DNA of 64,000 nucleotides from an uncultured Ectothiorhodospiraceae bacterium (GCA_937141935.1 CAKZQS010000004.1:186001-250000), one strand, 5' to 3'; positions 52,047 through 61,533 are shown, counted from the first letter of the stretch. Notes: generated from the letters alone by a model not told the origin. Translations and numbers: made by a program.

Positions 52047-53333
52047 ATGTTACTGCAAGGACCTGCCGCCGCCCGCGGTCTTGTGCCCTTGGTCCTGCTG
52101 CTGGCCCTGAGTGGCCCGGCAGCGGCCCAGCCGGCACCGGCCGCGACGACCGCCCCCAGCGGGCCTACCCCGACCCCCGTGGCCGCGCCGCCGGACACGG
52201 CCGCGCCCGCCGCCGCGCCCCTAACCGCACCCGCAGTCGCGCCGACGGCCACGCCGGCCGCCTCGCCGGCTCCGGCGCCCACGCCCAGCCCCAGCCCCAC
52301 GCCCGAGCCCTGGGCGGCGCTGCAGATCCTCGACAGCGCGGTGCCGCCGGGCGAGATGCGCCGGCTGGCCTGGCGCACCGGCTTTGGCTATGGCCTGGTC
52401 GACGAGCCGGTGCCGGTGCTGGTCGCCCGCGGCAGCAGCCGCGGCCCGACGCTGTGCCTGACCGCGGCGGTGCACGGCGACGAGCTCAACGGCATCGAGA
52501 TCGTGCGCCGCGTTGTGTCCGGCATCGACCCCACCGCGCTCAAGGGCACCGTGATCGGCGTGCCCATCGTCAACGTGCACGGCTTCCAGCGCCGCAGCCG
52601 CTACCTGCCGGATCGCCGCGACCTGAATCGCTATTTCCCGGGTGACCCCGAAGGCTCGCTGGCCTCGCGCGTCGCGCACGATTTCTTCGGCCGCATCATC
52701 GCGCAGTGCGAACAGCTGGTGGACGTGCACACCGGCAGCTTCTACCGCAGCAACCTGCCGCAGCTGCGCGCCGATCTGCGCGAGCCCGCCGTGGTCGAGA
52801 TGACCAAGCATTTCGGCGCCATCACCGTGCTGCACAGCAGCGCCGCGGACGGCACGCTGCGCGGCGCCGCCGTCGCGGCCGGCATCCCGGCCGTCACGAT
52901 GGAAGTGGGCGAGCCCAACCGCCTGCAGGCCGACGACGTCGCGCTGGCGGTTAAGGGCCTGGAGACCCTGCTGGCGGGCATGGAGATGAGCGGCAAACGC
53001 CGCCTGTGGGACCGCGCGCAGCCGGTGTTCTACGAGTCGCGCTGGGTGCGCGTGGACCGCGGCGGCATCCTGTTCTCGGCCGTGGAACTGGGCCAGTCGG
53101 TGCGGCCGGGCGATGTGCTGGGCACGGTGACCGACCCGCTATCCAACGTCTATACCGAGATCACGGCGCCCATCGCCGGCCGCGTGCTTGGCCGGGCGCT
53201 GAATCAGTTCGTGATGCCGGGTTTTGCCGCCTTCCGCATCGGCATCGAAACCACCGAGACCGAAGTGGCCGAGGAGCCGCCGCAGCCCTCCGACGAGGCC
53301 GCGGCGGCCGACGACGACCAGCCGCCAAACTAG
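52047..53333 (+). CDS. Succinylglutamate desuccinylase/aspartoacylase family protein, exported
   Basis: 428 residues from ATG 52047; the signal peptide ends GPAAAQ. A Pro/Ala/Thr-rich linker of about 60 residues follows, then an M14-type amidohydrolase domain. Zinc-site motifs AVHGDELNGIEIVRR and LVDVHTGSFYRS are present, with VTMEVGEPN further on. The C-terminal beta domain ends before an acidic tail. Family members remove acyl groups from amino acids or cleave peptide tails. It is divergent from, and 33 bases from, the RimB/transglutaminase/ATP-grasp set, fitting a ligate-and-trim pathway. Confidence 0.88.
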   Translation: MLLQGPAAARGLVPLVLLLALSGPAAAQPAPAATTAPSGPTPTPVAAPPDTAAPAAAPLTAPAVAPTATPAASPAPAPTPSPSPTPEPWAALQILDSAVPPGEMRRLAWRTGFGYGLVDEPVPVLVARGSSRGPTLCLTAAVHGDELNGIEIVRRVVSGIDPTALKGTVIGVPIVNVHGFQRRSRYLPDRRDLNRYFPGDPEGSLASRVAHDFFGRIIAQCEQLVDVHTGSFYRSNLPQLRADLREPAVVEMTKHFGAITVLHSSAADGTLRGAAVAAGIPAVTMEVGEPNRLQADDVALAVKGLETLLAGMEMSGKRRLWDRAQPVFYESRWVRVDRGGILFSAVELGQSVRPGDVLGTVTDPLSNVYTEITAPIAGRVLGRALNQFVMPGFAAFRIGIETTETEVAEEPPQPSDEAAAADDDQPPN

Positions 53334-53354
53334 CGGCCGCGGCGCGCCGCGCCG

Positions 53355-53378
53355 GGCCGGAGCCGGAGCCGGGGCCGG
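53355..53378. repeat. Four tandem 6-bp units (RGCCGG)
   Basis: GGCCGG, AGCCGG, AGCCGG, GGCCGG in succession within the 60-base convergent gap between the aspartoacylase-like gene and prlC. A simple-sequence tract with no evident function. Confidence 0.6.
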
Positions 53379-53393
53379 AGTTGGCGCCGCGGT

Positions 53394-55442
53394 TTAGGCC
53401 GCCTGCGGCAGCAGGCCGTCCTGGGCCAGCAACGCGTCGACCTGCGGGTCACGGCCGCGGAAGGCGCGGAACAGCTCGGCCGCATCGGCGCTGCCGCCGC
53501 GGGCCAGGATGGTGTCGCGAAAGCGCGCCCCGGTCTGCGGGTTGAACAGCCCCTCTTCGCGGAAGGCCGCGAAGGCATCGGCCGACAGCACCTCGGCCCA
53601 CTTGTAGCTGTAGTAGCCCGCCGCATAGCCGCCGGCGAAGATGTGGCCAAAGCTGTTGGCGAAGCGGTTCCACGCGGGCGGCCGCAGCAGGGCCACCTCG
53701 TCGCGCACCGCGCCCAGCACCGCCTCGATGTCGGCCGGCGCCGCCGGGTTGTAATCGCGGTGCAGGCGCAAATCGAACAGCGAAAACTCCACCTGGCGCA
53801 GCGTCGCCAGGCCGGCGTTGTAGCGCCGGCTTTCGCGCAGCCGGGTCAGCATTTCGCCCGGCAGCGTACTGTCGTTGTCGATGTGCCGCGCGAACAGGTC
53901 CAGCGCCTCGCGCTCCCAGCACCAGTTCTCCAGAAACTGGCTGGGCAGCTCCACCGCATCCCAGGCCACGCCGTGGATGCCGGCGACGCCGGGCACTTCG
54001 ACCCGCGTCAGCATGTGGTGCAGGCCGTGGCCGAACTCGTGGAACAGCGTCAGCACCTCGTCGTGCGTCAGCAGCGCCGGCCCCTCGCCGGTGGGCGCGC
54101 GGAAGTTGCAGGTCAGCGTGGCGATCGGCAGCTGGGTGTGGCCGTCCTCGCTGTGGCGGCCGGCGCAGTCGTCCATCCAGGCGCCGCCGCGCTTCTTCTC
54201 GCGCGCATAGAGGTCGATGAAGAACCAGGCGATCTGCGTGCCCTGCGCGTCGAAGACGGCAAAGCCCTGCGCATCGGCATGCCACACCGGCAGCTCGGCG
54301 GCCTCGACCCGCACGCCGAACAGGCGCTCGGTCACGGCGAACAGCCCTTCCAGCACGCGTGGCAGCGCGAAATAGGGCCGCAGCTTCTCGTCGGACAGGC
54401 CCAGCGTCGCGTCGCGATGCTTCTCGGCCCAATAGCCCACATCCCAGGAGGCCAGCGGCAGCTCGGCGCCCTGCGCCGCGGCAAAGTCGCTGAGCGCCTG
54501 CAACTGCTGCTGCGCGGCCGGGCGCGCGCGCTCGGCCAGCTCCAGCAGGAAGCGCTCGACGGCCTGCGGCGAGTCGGCCATCTTCGGCAGCAGCGACAAC
54601 GCGGCGTAGTTCGGCTGGCCCAGCAGCTGCGCCTCCTCGTGGCGCAGCGCCAGGATCTCGTCCATCAGCGGCCGGTTGTCGGCCTCGCCCGCCTGGGGCC
54701 CCTGGTCGGAGGCGCGGGTCACATAGGCGGTGTAGATCTGCTCGCGCAGCGCGCGGTCGTCGGCGTGGCTGATCAGCGCGTCGAAGCTGGGGTAATCCAG
54801 GCCGTAGACATAGCCCTCCAGGCCCTTGGCCTGGGCCTTGGACCGGCCCAGCGCCAGCGCCGATTCGGGCAGGCCGGCCAGGCGCTGCGTGTCGGGCAGG
54901 TGCAGCTGCCAGGCATCGGTGGCGTCGATCAGCTGCGACTCGAAGCGGTTCGACAGCTCGGCCAGACGCTGCTGGATCTGCGCGTAGCGCTGCTGCTGCG
55001 CCGGCGGCAGGTCCACGCCGGAGAGGCGGAAGTCGCGCAGCGTGTTGTCGACCAGCTTGCGCTGGGCGGGGTCCAGGTCCTCGCGCTTGGCCAGCGCCTG
55101 CCAGCCCGCGTACAGCGCGCGGTTCTGGCCCATCTGCGTGGCGTATTCGGTCAGCTTGGGCAGGCAGGCCTCATAGGCGCTGCGCCAGGCCTCGTCGTTG
55201 CACACGCTGTGCAGGTGGCCGCCGGGGCTGAAGGCCTCGTGCAGCCGCGCGTCGATGCGCTCCAGCGGGGCGGCGAAGCCGGCCCAGCTGTGCTCGCCGG
55301 CATCAATCACCGCCTGCACCTGCGCCCGCGCCTGCGCCAGCACGGCATCGACGGCGGGCTCCAGGTGGGCGGCGCGAATGCGGTCCCAGGGCGGGGTCGG
55401 CCCGCCCCAGTTGAGCAGCGGATTGGCCGCGGCCTCGCTCAT
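53394..55442 (-). CDS. prlC: Oligopeptidase A (M3 family)
   Basis: 682 residues, matching PrlC/OpdA. The zinc site HEFGH begins at His468 (LFHEFGHGLHHM), with the third ligand Glu about 29 residues on (NWCWERE). The N-terminus PLLNWGGPTPPWDRIRAAHLEPAV is typical. A cytoplasmic enzyme that degrades signal peptides and short peptides, a natural partner to peptide uptake. The ATG overlaps the previous stop by 4 bases. Confidence 0.96.
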   Translation of the reverse strand: MSEAAANPLLNWGGPTPPWDRIRAAHLEPAVDAVLAQARAQVQAVIDAGEHSWAGFAAPLERIDARLHEAFSPGGHLHSVCNDEAWRSAYEACLPKLTEYATQMGQNRALYAGWQALAKREDLDPAQRKLVDNTLRDFRLSGVDLPPAQQQRYAQIQQRLAELSNRFESQLIDATDAWQLHLPDTQRLAGLPESALALGRSKAQAKGLEGYVYGLDYPSFDALISHADDRALREQIYTAYVTRASDQGPQAGEADNRPLMDEILALRHEEAQLLGQPNYAALSLLPKMADSPQAVERFLLELAERARPAAQQQLQALSDFAAAQGAELPLASWDVGYWAEKHRDATLGLSDEKLRPYFALPRVLEGLFAVTERLFGVRVEAAELPVWHADAQGFAVFDAQGTQIAWFFIDLYAREKKRGGAWMDDCAGRHSEDGHTQLPIATLTCNFRAPTGEGPALLTHDEVLTLFHEFGHGLHHMLTRVEVPGVAGIHGVAWDAVELPSQFLENWCWEREALDLFARHIDNDSTLPGEMLTRLRESRRYNAGLATLRQVEFSLFDLRLHRDYNPAAPADIEAVLGAVRDEVALLRPPAWNRFANSFGHIFAGGYAAGYYSYKWAEVLSADAFAAFREEGLFNPQTGARFRDTILARGGSADAAELFRAFRGRDPQVDALLAQDGLLPQAA

Positions 55443-56671
55443 TCGAGCACCTCAAAGCGCAGGCCGGCATGGGTTTCCAGGCGGGCCCGCAGCCCGTCGC
55501 CCAGCGCCGAGGCCGGGGTCCAGAAACCGCCGCCGATCTCGCTGCCCACATCCTGCGCCAGGCAGGCGCCGGCCTCGCCCAGCATCTTGGCGGTGGAGCC
55601 ATAGCCCGGGTCGCGGTCGCCGGTGACGCGCGTGGTCAGCGTCTGGCCTTCGCCGCCCAGCGCATAAAAGCGGTAATCCCAGTAGCCGTTCTCCTGTGCC
55701 TGCGGGCTGGGGCCCTCGCCCGGCGCGGGCAGCACGGTCTTTTCCATCAGCCAGCGGGTGGGCGGCAGCGCGGCGCCGGCGAAGAAGGCGGCCAGGCCGC
55801 CGGTCATGCCCAGCGCGGCCATGCGCCCGCGCAGGCCGGCGCCGGTCATCATGGCCTCGTCGTAGAGAAAGTCCTGGCCCCAGCGGTGCGCCAGCAGCGC
55901 GTTGCTGCGGTGCACGACCCGGGTGTTGATGGCGGCCATCACGAAAGGCGCAACCCAGCGCTGGGCATGCTCGTCGTACTGCGCGCCGGAGACATTGGGC
56001 TGGCGCAGCGCCGGCCGCGCATCGGGCGGGCACAGCGCATAGGGGTTTTGCAGCAGCTTGCGGGTCTCGGGGCTGGCCAGCACCTCGCGGGTGGCCTGGA
56101 TCATGCTGGCCACGGTGCCGCCGGAAAAGGTGCCGCGCATCGCCTTGACGCGCATCTTGATCTGCCGCGCCGGGCCGCCGTGGCGCTCGGCCATCTGCTG
56201 CTGGGTGTAGGCCACGCCCAGATCCGAGGGGATCGAATCAAAGCCGCAGCAGTGCACGATGCGCGCGCCCGAGGCCTTGGCCTGCGCCTCGTGGCGCTCC
56301 AGCATGCGCGCGATCCACTGGGTCTCGCCGGTCAGGTCGCAGTAATCGGTGCCGGTTTCCACGCAGACCTGCACCAGCGGGTCGCCGTACAGCGCGTAGG
56401 GGCCCACGGTCGAGATGACGACCTTGGTCTGCTCGCACATCTGCCGCAGCGCGGCGCTGTCGGCGGCGTCGGCGGCAATCAGCGGCAGGGCGTCGGCGTC
56501 CGCGCCCAGCTCCTGGCGCACATGCGCGAGCTTGGCCGGGTTGCGGCCGGCCAGCGCCCAGCGCAAAGACTCGCCCGAGGCGCCATGGCGTTGGTACAGG
56601 TAGCGGCACAGAATCTGGCCGACAAAGCTGGTGGCGCCAAAAACGACGACGTCGTACTTCGCGTTGCTCAT
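55439..56671 (-). CDS. Saccharopine dehydrogenase-like NAD(P)-binding oxidoreductase
   Basis: 410 residues. An N-terminal Rossmann fold with DVVVFGATSFVGQILCRYL, then AGRNPAKLAHVRQEL, VVISTVGPYALYG and CVETGTDYCDLTGE, as in saccharopine dehydrogenase-like and trans-acting enoyl reductase proteins. A hydrophobic patch near residue 295 (GLAAFFAGAAL) could sit at a membrane. The true substrate is unknown; enoyl reduction on lipids is one possibility. It overlaps prlC by 4 bases. Confidence 0.88.
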   Translation of the reverse strand: MSNAKYDVVVFGATSFVGQILCRYLYQRHGASGESLRWALAGRNPAKLAHVRQELGADADALPLIAADAADSAALRQMCEQTKVVISTVGPYALYGDPLVQVCVETGTDYCDLTGETQWIARMLERHEAQAKASGARIVHCCGFDSIPSDLGVAYTQQQMAERHGGPARQIKMRVKAMRGTFSGGTVASMIQATREVLASPETRKLLQNPYALCPPDARPALRQPNVSGAQYDEHAQRWVAPFVMAAINTRVVHRSNALLAHRWGQDFLYDEAMMTGAGLRGRMAALGMTGGLAAFFAGAALPPTRWLMEKTVLPAPGEGPSPQAQENGYWDYRFYALGGEGQTLTTRVTGDRDPGYGSTAKMLGEAGACLAQDVGSEIGGGFWTPASALGDGLRARLETHAGLRFEVLE

Positions 56672-56759
56672 GCGGGCGGTCCATCGAGAGAGGGACCCGC
56701 ATTATCGAAAAAAGCCGGGCAACTTGCTGCGCAGCGCGCACAAGGCGCCGCGCGGCCGG

Positions 56760-57977
56760 CTACAGCCGCAGTTCGCTGCCTTCCGCCGGGGCGATGACCT
56801 GCGTCTGCGAGCCGCGCTCGGCCAGCTGCCGCTGCGCGATTTCCAGCTTGCGGTCGATGGCCGCGTCGTCCTGCTCGGGGTCGTGGTGGAACAGGCACAG
56901 CGTGCGGACCTGCGCCGCATCGGCCAGCGCCACCACCTCGGTGACGGTGGAATGCCCCCAGTGCACCTTGCCCTGGTATTCGGCCTCGGTGTAGGTGGTG
57001 TCGGTGATCAGCACGTCGCAGCCGCGCACGAAGTCGGCCAGCTGCTGGCGGTACTCCGGGTTGTGCCACTCGGTGGACTCGGGGTACAGCTCATTGTCGG
57101 TGACGTAGGCGATGCGCCGGCCGCCGTAGTCCACGCGATAACCCAGGCAGCGGCCGGGGTGGCTGAGCAGCAGGCAGCTCACGGCAATGCCGTCGACCTC
57201 GCAGTCGCCCTCGCCCAGGTCGCGGTAGCGCATGTGCGCGGCGAATTCGCTGATGGTCACCGGGAAAAACACGCCGTCCATCTGCGCCGAGATCAGGTCC
57301 TCCACGCCGCGGTCCTGTTGCGCCGGGCCGAGGATCTCGAACTCGTTGGACTTGATGTACAGCGGCGTGAAAAAGGGCAGGGCGTTGATGTGGTCCCAGT
57401 GCGGGTGGGAAATGAACAGGCTGGCGCGCAGCTTGCCGGGCCGCTCCGCCAGCAGCGTGTTCGCCAGGGTTTTGATGCCGCTGCCGGCGTCGAAGATGAA
57501 CAGCCGCTCGTCCGGGAATTCGAGTGACACGCAGGAGGTGTTGCCGCCATAGCGCAGCGTGTGCTCACCGGGCACCGGCAGCGTGCCGCGCACGCCCCAG
57601 AAGCGGATGCGCAGCCGGCCCTGAACGATCTGCTCGATGCGAGCCAGCAGCGCCTCGCGCGGCGTGGTTTTGGGGATGAAGCCATCGGCGCCCAGGCTCA
57701 TCACGCGCTGGCGGTCGGCGTCATAGGGCTTGCTGGTCACGACGATGATGCGCATCTCGCGCAGCGTCGCGTCGGCGCGCAGCGTGGCCAGCAGGGCGAA
57801 GCCATCGACGTGCGGCATCATCAGGTCGAGCAGCACGACCTCGGGTTGCCATTGCGCCGCCTGCGCCGCCGCCTCGCGGCTGTCGAGCACGCTGCGGACT
57901 TCGTGTCCGGCCTCGGTCAGCAACTGCTCGAAGAGCGCTGCCGAAACCTTGCTGTCGTCGATGACCATGAAGCGCAT
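56760..57977 (-). CDS. Response-regulator receiver fused to metallo-beta-lactamase-fold hydrolase
   Basis: 405 residues from ATG 57977, with GGAGGAG six bases upstream. Residues 1-120 are a receiver domain (VIDDSK with Asp7-Asp8, phospho-acceptor Asp51 in VVLLDLMMP, Lys103 region FIPKTT). Residues 122-405 are a metallo-beta-lactamase fold of the PhnP/ElaC-like type: FWGVRGTLPVPG, YGGNTSCV, FDAGSGI, HPHWDH (191-196), DTTYTEAEY, and a final His in FHHDPEQDD. It suggests phosphorylation-controlled hydrolysis, perhaps of a cyclic nucleotide or phosphodiester. No kinase is adjacent. Confidence 0.92.
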   Translation of the reverse strand: MRFMVIDDSKVSAALFEQLLTEAGHEVRSVLDSREAAAQAAQWQPEVVLLDLMMPHVDGFALLATLRADATLREMRIIVVTSKPYDADRQRVMSLGADGFIPKTTPREALLARIEQIVQGRLRIRFWGVRGTLPVPGEHTLRYGGNTSCVSLEFPDERLFIFDAGSGIKTLANTLLAERPGKLRASLFISHPHWDHINALPFFTPLYIKSNEFEILGPAQQDRGVEDLISAQMDGVFFPVTISEFAAHMRYRDLGEGDCEVDGIAVSCLLLSHPGRCLGYRVDYGGRRIAYVTDNELYPESTEWHNPEYRQQLADFVRGCDVLITDTTYTEAEYQGKVHWGHSTVTEVVALADAAQVRTLCLFHHDPEQDDAAIDRKLEIAQRQLAERGSQTQVIAPAEGSELRL

Positions 57978-58021
57978 GCGGAGCTCCTCCCGCGACCGCT
58001 GTCGATTCTAGCCGCCTTTGC

Positions 58022-58043
58022 GCGCCCGCCGCCGGGCGGGCGC
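58022..58043. other. Strong GC hairpin between the hydrolase and the REC-MBL gene
   Basis: GCGCCCGCC, loop GCCG, GGCGGGCGC: a perfect 9-bp stem 20 bases past the hydrolase stop. No T-run follows on the minus strand, so it may stabilise the 3' end rather than terminate. Confidence 0.45.
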
Positions 58044-58062
58044 CCGGGAGCCTGGCCGCAAC

Positions 58063-59019
58063 TCAGCGTGCGGGGTCGACGCCGCGCAGCCAGTCCAGCA
58101 GCAGGCCGGCCACCGCCTCCGGGGCGGCATGGTGTGGCGAGTGGCCCACGCCGGGCAGCAACTCGGCGCGCGCGCTGGCCACGACCGGCAGCACGCGCTG
58201 GCCGTGGTTCCACCAGGGCACCAGCGTGTCGGCCTCGCCATGCACCAGCAGCAGGGGCTGCGTGATCTCGCGGTAGCGCGGGCTGAGCTCCTGCATCCAC
58301 TCGCTGAGCTCGCGCATGTCGCGCGCATTGGCGAGGAAGGTGCCGCCGCGCAGCGCCAGCGGCGCGGCGATGCGCTCGGTGTAGTTCGTGGGCACCGGGT
58401 TGGGCGCCAGCACGTCGCCAATGGCGTCTTCCAGCAGCAGGCTGCCCAGTGGCCACAGCAGCGTGTGGGCAAAGGCCGGGCCCAGCAGCGGCCAGCCCCC
58501 CAGGCGGTGCTTGAAGTCCGGGGCGCCGGCCCAGTGCCCGGCCACGCCCGACAGCAGCACCGCGCCGCGCACTCGCTCGGGGTGCTCGACCAGCGCGGCC
58601 ATGGCCACGCTGCCGCCCCAGGAATGGCCCAGGATCACCGGGCGCTCCACGCCTCGCTGCGCGGCCGCGGCCAGCAGCAGCCGCGCCTGCTCGGCCGGGT
58701 TGCGCCAGGCGCCCCGGTGGTGCGGCGAGTGCCCGAATCCGGGGCGGTCGATGCTGATAACGCGCGTATGTTCGCGCAGCAGCGGCGCGATGGAGGCCTC
58801 GAAGTCGCGCAGGTTGGAATTGCTGCCATGCACCAGCAGCAAGGGCGGCAGCGCGGGCGCCGGATCGCCGGCCGCGGCTTGCGGCCCGCCGTCCACCAGG
58901 TGCAGGCGCTGGCCCTCGACCTCGACGAATTCGCCCAGCGGCGGGTAGCGGTGGTTGAGCACCGGCGTGGCACAGCCACCCAGGCCGGCCAGCAGGGCCA
59001 GCAGCACGGAACGCGGCAT
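58063..59019 (-). CDS. Alpha/beta-fold hydrolase, probable lipoprotein
   Basis: 318 residues from ATG 59019. The signal peptide ends in the lipobox LAGLGGC. The fold shows LLLVHGSNSNLRDFE (oxyanion hole), the nucleophile elbow GHSWGG, the acid in HGEADTLVPW and the catalytic His in LLPGVGHSPHH. It is most like esterase or haloperoxidase-type hydrolases; the substrate is unknown. The frame stays open far upstream, but that is antisense to the RND gene. It is divergent from the exporter at 59134. Confidence 0.88.
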   Translation of the reverse strand: MPRSVLLALLAGLGGCATPVLNHRYPPLGEFVEVEGQRLHLVDGGPQAAAGDPAPALPPLLLVHGSNSNLRDFEASIAPLLREHTRVISIDRPGFGHSPHHRGAWRNPAEQARLLLAAAAQRGVERPVILGHSWGGSVAMAALVEHPERVRGAVLLSGVAGHWAGAPDFKHRLGGWPLLGPAFAHTLLWPLGSLLLEDAIGDVLAPNPVPTNYTERIAAPLALRGGTFLANARDMRELSEWMQELSPRYREITQPLLLVHGEADTLVPWWNHGQRVLPVVASARAELLPGVGHSPHHAAPEAVAGLLLDWLRGVDPAR

Positions 59020-59133
59020 GCGGCGTATCGAAAGAGGCGAGGGCGCAATGTAGTCAAAACGTGCGACCCGCGTCATCTGCATGTTGCATTGCGGCAAACT
59101 GGCGCCCCCTCGATACCGACTGGACGCTTGGCG

Positions 59134-61512
59134 ATGCGACTCGATGCCCTGGTGCTGCGGATGTGGCAATGGCGTGGCCGCCTGGCCCTGCTCGGCCTGC
59201 TGCTGTTCGCGCTGTGCGCGGCCGGCCTGGCGCAGCTGCGCGACGAGAACAACTACAAGCAGTTCTTCGATGCCGACGACCCGCAGCTGGTCGCGCACGA
59301 GGCGATGGAGGAGGCCTATACCCGTTCCGACAGCACCTCGATCCTGTTCGGCAGCCGCGACGGCAGCACGCTGCTGACGCCGCGCTACCTGGAGCTGATC
59401 GAGGAGCTGACGGCGCGCATGTGGCAGTTCCCGCGCGCGCTGCGGGTGGATTCGATCACCAACTTCCAGCACTCGCAGGGCGTGGGCGACGACTTGCAGG
59501 TCGCGCCGCTGTTCGACGACGCGGCCAGCCTGAGCCCGGCCGAGCTGGAGCGCCGCCGCGCGGTGGCGCTGTCCGAGCCGGCGCTGGTCAATGCGCTGAT
59601 CGCGCCGGATGGCTCGGCCACGGCGATCCGCACGCGCCTGAACATGCCCACCGAGGATCTGGACGAGGCGGCCGCCGCCACCATCGACACGGTCAAGCGC
59701 ATGCGCGCGCTGCAGGCCGAGCTGCGCGAGGACTACCCCGAGCTGGAATGGCATGTGCTGGGGCTGCCGCAGGTCGACTACGCCTTCAAGGAATCGATGG
59801 ACCGCGACATGCGCGAGCTGGTGCCGCTGATGTTCGCGGTCATCTGCCTGCTGTGCTGGTTCCTGATGCGCTCGCTGGCTGCGGTCGGCGCCGTGGTGCT
59901 GGTCATTGTGGCCACCGTGCCGGCCAGCCTGGGCCTCGCGGGCTGGGTGGGCCTGCCGCTGAACGAGGTCAGCGGCGCCTCGCCGGTGATCATCCTGACG
60001 CTGTGCGTGTGCGACGCGGTGCACGTGCTGGTCTCGCAGCTCAAGGCCCGCGCCGCCGGGCTGGAGCGCGAGGCGGCGGCGCAGCGCGCACTGCGGCTGA
60101 ACCTGGCGCCGGTGTTCCTGACCACGCTGACCACCGCGGTTGGCTTTGTCAGCCTGAACTTCTCCGATGCGCCGCCCTTTCGCGACCTGGGCAACATCAC
60201 CGCCATCGGCGTGGTGCTGGCCTGGGCCTTCAGCCTGTTGCTGCTGCCCTGGGTGATGAGCCTGCTGCCGGCGCCGTCCAAGCCGGTACGCGAGCTGGGC
60301 CTGGGCCGGCTGGCCGGCGTGGTCATCCGCCAGCGGCGGCCGCTGTTCTGGGGCTTGCTGCTGGCCGCGCTGGTCATCATCGGCTTCTCGCCGCGCAACG
60401 TGCTGACCGACAGCACCTATCAGTACTTCAACCCGGGCACGCCGATCCGCGATGCCGCGGACTTCGTCGAGGAGCGGCTGACCGGCTTCGACAACATCAA
60501 TTACTCGCTGCCGGCCGCCGGCCCGGGCGGGATCTCCGACCCCGAATACCTGCGCCAGGTCGAGGCCTTCGCGCAGTGGTACCGGCAGCAGCCCTACGTG
60601 GTGCACGTGGCCGCGATCACCGACACCTTCAAGAAGCTGAACCGCAACATGCACGGCGAGGACCCGCAGTGGTACCGCGTGCCGCAGAACCCGGAGCTGG
60701 CGGCGCAATACCTGCTGCTCTACGAGTTCTCGCTGCCCTTCGGGCTGGACCTGAACACCCAGGTCAACTTCGACAAGAGCGCCACCAAGTTCGTGGTGAC
60801 GCTGCGTGGGGTCAAGGCCAAGCAGATCCAGGAAACCCAGGCCGCGGCCGATGCCTGGCTGCGCGCCAACGCGCCGGCGATCCACGCCCCGGGCACCGGC
60901 GTGTCGGCGATGTTCGCGGCCATCGGCCAGAACAACATCCGCTCGATGCTGGTCGGCAGCATCATCGCGCTGCTGGGCATCAGCCTGACGCTGATGGTGG
61001 CGCTGCGCTCCTGGCGGGTGGGCCTGATCTCGCTGGTGCCCAATGCCATTCCCGCGCTGATGAGCTTTGGCATCTGGGGCCTGCTGGTCGCCGAGGTCAA
61101 CCTGGCGGTGGCGGCGATCTTCTCGATCACGCTGGGCATCGTGGTCGACGACACCGTGCACTTCCTCAGCAAATACCTGCGCGCGCGCCGCGACGAGGGG
61201 GCCGATGCCGCGCAGGCGGTGCGCCATGCCTTCGACACCGTGGGTGCGGCGCTGCTGGTCACCACGCTGGCTCTGACGGCCGGCTTTGGCATCCTGGCGC
61301 TGTCGGACTTCCAGGTAAATGCGCTGACCGGGCTGCTGACGGCCATCACCATCTCCATTGCGCTGTTCTACGACCTGTTGTTCCTGCCGCCGCTGCTGAT
61401 GCGCCTGGATCGCTGGTTGCTGCCCGCCCGCACGGCGGGCGAGGCCGGGTCGGAGCAGCCGGCCGCGGCGGGCCAGGGCGCCGGCACGGCCGCGGGCTTG
61501 CCGCCGCAATAG
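59134..61512 (+). CDS. RND/MMPL superfamily exporter
   Basis: 792 residues from ATG 59134. It starts with a helix (LALLGLLLFALCAAGLAQL), then a periplasmic loop (NYKQFFDADDPQLVAHEAME) and two blocks of helices, i.e. the duplicated RND topology. Functional motifs include VCDAVHVLVS in the first block and IVVDDTVHFLSKYLRARRD in the second. This is the COG1033 type, exporting lipids or hydrophobic compounds, without a membrane-fusion or outer-membrane partner nearby. The C-terminus is a short Ala/Gly/Pro tail. Cargo cannot be inferred. Confidence 0.92.
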   Translation: MRLDALVLRMWQWRGRLALLGLLLFALCAAGLAQLRDENNYKQFFDADDPQLVAHEAMEEAYTRSDSTSILFGSRDGSTLLTPRYLELIEELTARMWQFPRALRVDSITNFQHSQGVGDDLQVAPLFDDAASLSPAELERRRAVALSEPALVNALIAPDGSATAIRTRLNMPTEDLDEAAAATIDTVKRMRALQAELREDYPELEWHVLGLPQVDYAFKESMDRDMRELVPLMFAVICLLCWFLMRSLAAVGAVVLVIVATVPASLGLAGWVGLPLNEVSGASPVIILTLCVCDAVHVLVSQLKARAAGLEREAAAQRALRLNLAPVFLTTLTTAVGFVSLNFSDAPPFRDLGNITAIGVVLAWAFSLLLLPWVMSLLPAPSKPVRELGLGRLAGVVIRQRRPLFWGLLLAALVIIGFSPRNVLTDSTYQYFNPGTPIRDAADFVEERLTGFDNINYSLPAAGPGGISDPEYLRQVEAFAQWYRQQPYVVHVAAITDTFKKLNRNMHGEDPQWYRVPQNPELAAQYLLLYEFSLPFGLDLNTQVNFDKSATKFVVTLRGVKAKQIQETQAAADAWLRANAPAIHAPGTGVSAMFAAIGQNNIRSMLVGSIIALLGISLTLMVALRSWRVGLISLVPNAIPALMSFGIWGLLVAEVNLAVAAIFSITLGIVVDDTVHFLSKYLRARRDEGADAAQAVRHAFDTVGAALLVTTLALTAGFGILALSDFQVNALTGLLTAITISIALFYDLLFLPPLLMRLDRWLLPARTAGEAGSEQPAAAGQGAGTAAGLPPQ

Positions 61513-61533
61513 GCCCGCGCCACACTGCCGCGC

